Shown: positions 5,589 through 6,429 of the stretch, piece after piece
How the letters are laid out: every line of letters begins with the position of its first letter
How positions within the stretch are numbered: position 1 is the stretch's first letter
Source of the DNA: an uncultured Oribacterium sp.
GTDB taxonomy: Bacteria; Bacillota; Clostridia; Lachnospirales; Lachnospiraceae
Direction: 5' to 3'
Length of the DNA stretch: 6,429 bases
Assembly: GCA_938030845.1 (NCBI GenBank)
Contig: CALHIC010000049.1
Coordinates: 1-6,429, forward strand
Notes under the pieces: model-generated
Told to the model about the DNA's origin: nothing
The model's input: the letters and a program-made list of their open reading frames with translations, nothing else
Databases searched by the model: none
Made by a program: the position numbers and the translations under genes

Positions 5589-6429
5589 TTTCTGCCCTTT
5601 AACCATTGAAGGGTATCACCAATACTTTCCGCTCCCCTTCTCGGAGCGTATCCCAGCTCCTCCTCCGCCTTTTTTCTGCTAAAAAAACCATTGGAATACA
5701 GGACGGAAATGGCGTAGGGTGTAAAGAAAAGAGGCTGCTTTCGGATTACACAAATGCCTTCGTACATAGGCGCAATACCCTCCGCTAAAAATCTTGGCAG
5801 GAATAAAGGCATTTTCGGAAGAGAAAGCTTTTCCTTTACCATGGACAGAATCTCTTCCATCTTTAAATACTCTCCGGAAAGAATATAGCCTTCACCTATT
5901 CGCCCTTTTTCCGCTGCAAGGATAATGCCTTTCGCCACATCCCTCACATCCACAAAGTCATAGCCTCCTCCCACAGCAAGGGGAAGTTTTCCTTCCATAA
6001 AGGATAGCAGCATAGAAGTAAAGCTTCCCCTACCGTAATCACCGGGGCCGATGATTCCGCTGGGGAAAATGATATTTGCCCTTAAACCTTCCTTCATGGC
6101 TTCTATTACGGAAGCCGTCGCCATAGCCTTTGTTTTCGCATAAGCCCCTCGTACCGTTTCCGGGGAAAATGCACTTTCCTCCGTGATATACTCCCCTTCC
6201 TTCTTTTCAGGGATGGCATGGACGGAGCTAACATAAATCAGCCTTTTCACATTTTTCCGAAGACAATGTCTAAGAATCCGTCTTGTGCCTTCCACATTCA
6301 CCTGATACAGCTGCTCTCCGGGCTTAGTTGCCACGGAAATAATACCGGCACAATGAAAGACCAGGGAATCGAAATCCGCAGTAGCCAAAAAAGCTTCCAC
6401 GCTCTCCTCTTCCCGCAGGTCTCCCTTCA
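5573..6429 (-). CDS. NAD(P)-dependent epimerase/reductase, extended SDR family (5' end off the window)
   Basis: About 284 residues of an extended short-chain dehydrogenase/reductase are visible. The reading frame stays open to the right edge through GDLREEES, a typical block of these enzymes that follows the Rossmann GxxGxxG strand. A GTG at 6400 is therefore an internal Val codon and not the start; about 55 N-terminal residues including the glycine motif are missing. Counting from that Val, visible motifs are FHCAGI (15-20), NVEGTR (35-40), VSSVHA (57-62), the catalytic Y87-x3-K91 in YAKTK, FPSGIIGPGDYG (112-123) and FVDVRDVAKGI (149-159). These fit a nucleotide-sugar epimerase or dihydroflavonol-reductase-like enzyme; the substrate cannot be told. 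The last codons and stop fall inside the 28-bp tandem array. No hairpin terminator follows, so read-through into the next unit is possible. Confidence 0.93.
   Translation of the reverse strand, partial: KGDLREEESVEAFLATADFDSLVFHCAGIISVATKPGEQLYQVNVEGTRRILRHCLRKNVKRLIYVSSVHAIPEKKEGEYITEESAFSPETVRGAYAKTKAMATASVIEAMKEGLRANIIFPSGIIGPGDYGRGSFTSMLLSFMEGKLPLAVGGGYDFVDVRDVAKGIILAAEKGRIGEGYILSGEYLKMEEILSMVKEKLSLPKMPLFLPRFLAEGIAPMYEGICVIRKQPLFFTPYAISVLYSNGFFSRKKAEEELGYAPRRGAESIGDTLQWLKGRKNPEV

Noticed and set aside
6371..6400. GTG at 6400 as the true start of the epimerase
   Set aside because: The frame continues upstream to the edge through GDLREEES, a conserved part of extended SDR enzymes, and the Rossmann glycine motif would be missing from a protein starting here.

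Overview
The window looks like chromosomal DNA from a low-to-mid GC Gram-positive anaerobe, most likely a Clostridia member of the Lachnospiraceae type. This rests on the metG/tatD neighbourhood, strong AAAGGAGG-type ribosome binding sites, the style of the small proteins and the overall protein resemblance. The genus cannot be fixed from sequence alone. All six supported genes lie on the minus strand, so transcription runs from the right edge towards base 1.

Right part (6429 to 4372): a partial extended-SDR NAD(P)-dependent epimerase/reductase enters from the right edge and stops at 5573. Its last codons and stop lie inside a tandem array of four 28-bp AT-rich units (5476-5588). After the array comes a promoter (5438-5466) and a two-gene unit. 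The first gene encodes a small soluble helical protein whose tail is three 18-residue alanine-rich amphipathic repeats. The second encodes a 138-residue membrane protein. A strong hairpin terminator (4372-4410) closes the unit.

Middle (4371 to 3812): a gene-free stretch of about 650 bp (counted from the membrane-protein stop at 4465) holds the most unusual object in the window. This is a compact element of about 250 bp (4040-4288) bounded by imperfect 29-bp inverted repeats and packed with five further hairpins. An extended -10 promoter (4311-4319) points into it from the right. It could be a MITE-like dispersed repeat, a structured RNA, or both. Left of it are a separate metG promoter (3931-3958) and a leader of about 110 nt.

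Left part (3811 to 1): metG (methionyl-tRNA synthetase), a TraX-family membrane protein whose start is one base after the metG stop, and tatD (TatD-family metal-dependent DNase). They run closely in the same direction and probably form one operon. metG-tatD is a familiar pairing in Gram-positive bacteria, and here traX sits between them. A 9-bp inverted repeat at the left edge may belong to the operon terminator.

No rRNA, tRNA, CRISPR array, transposase or prophage gene was seen.
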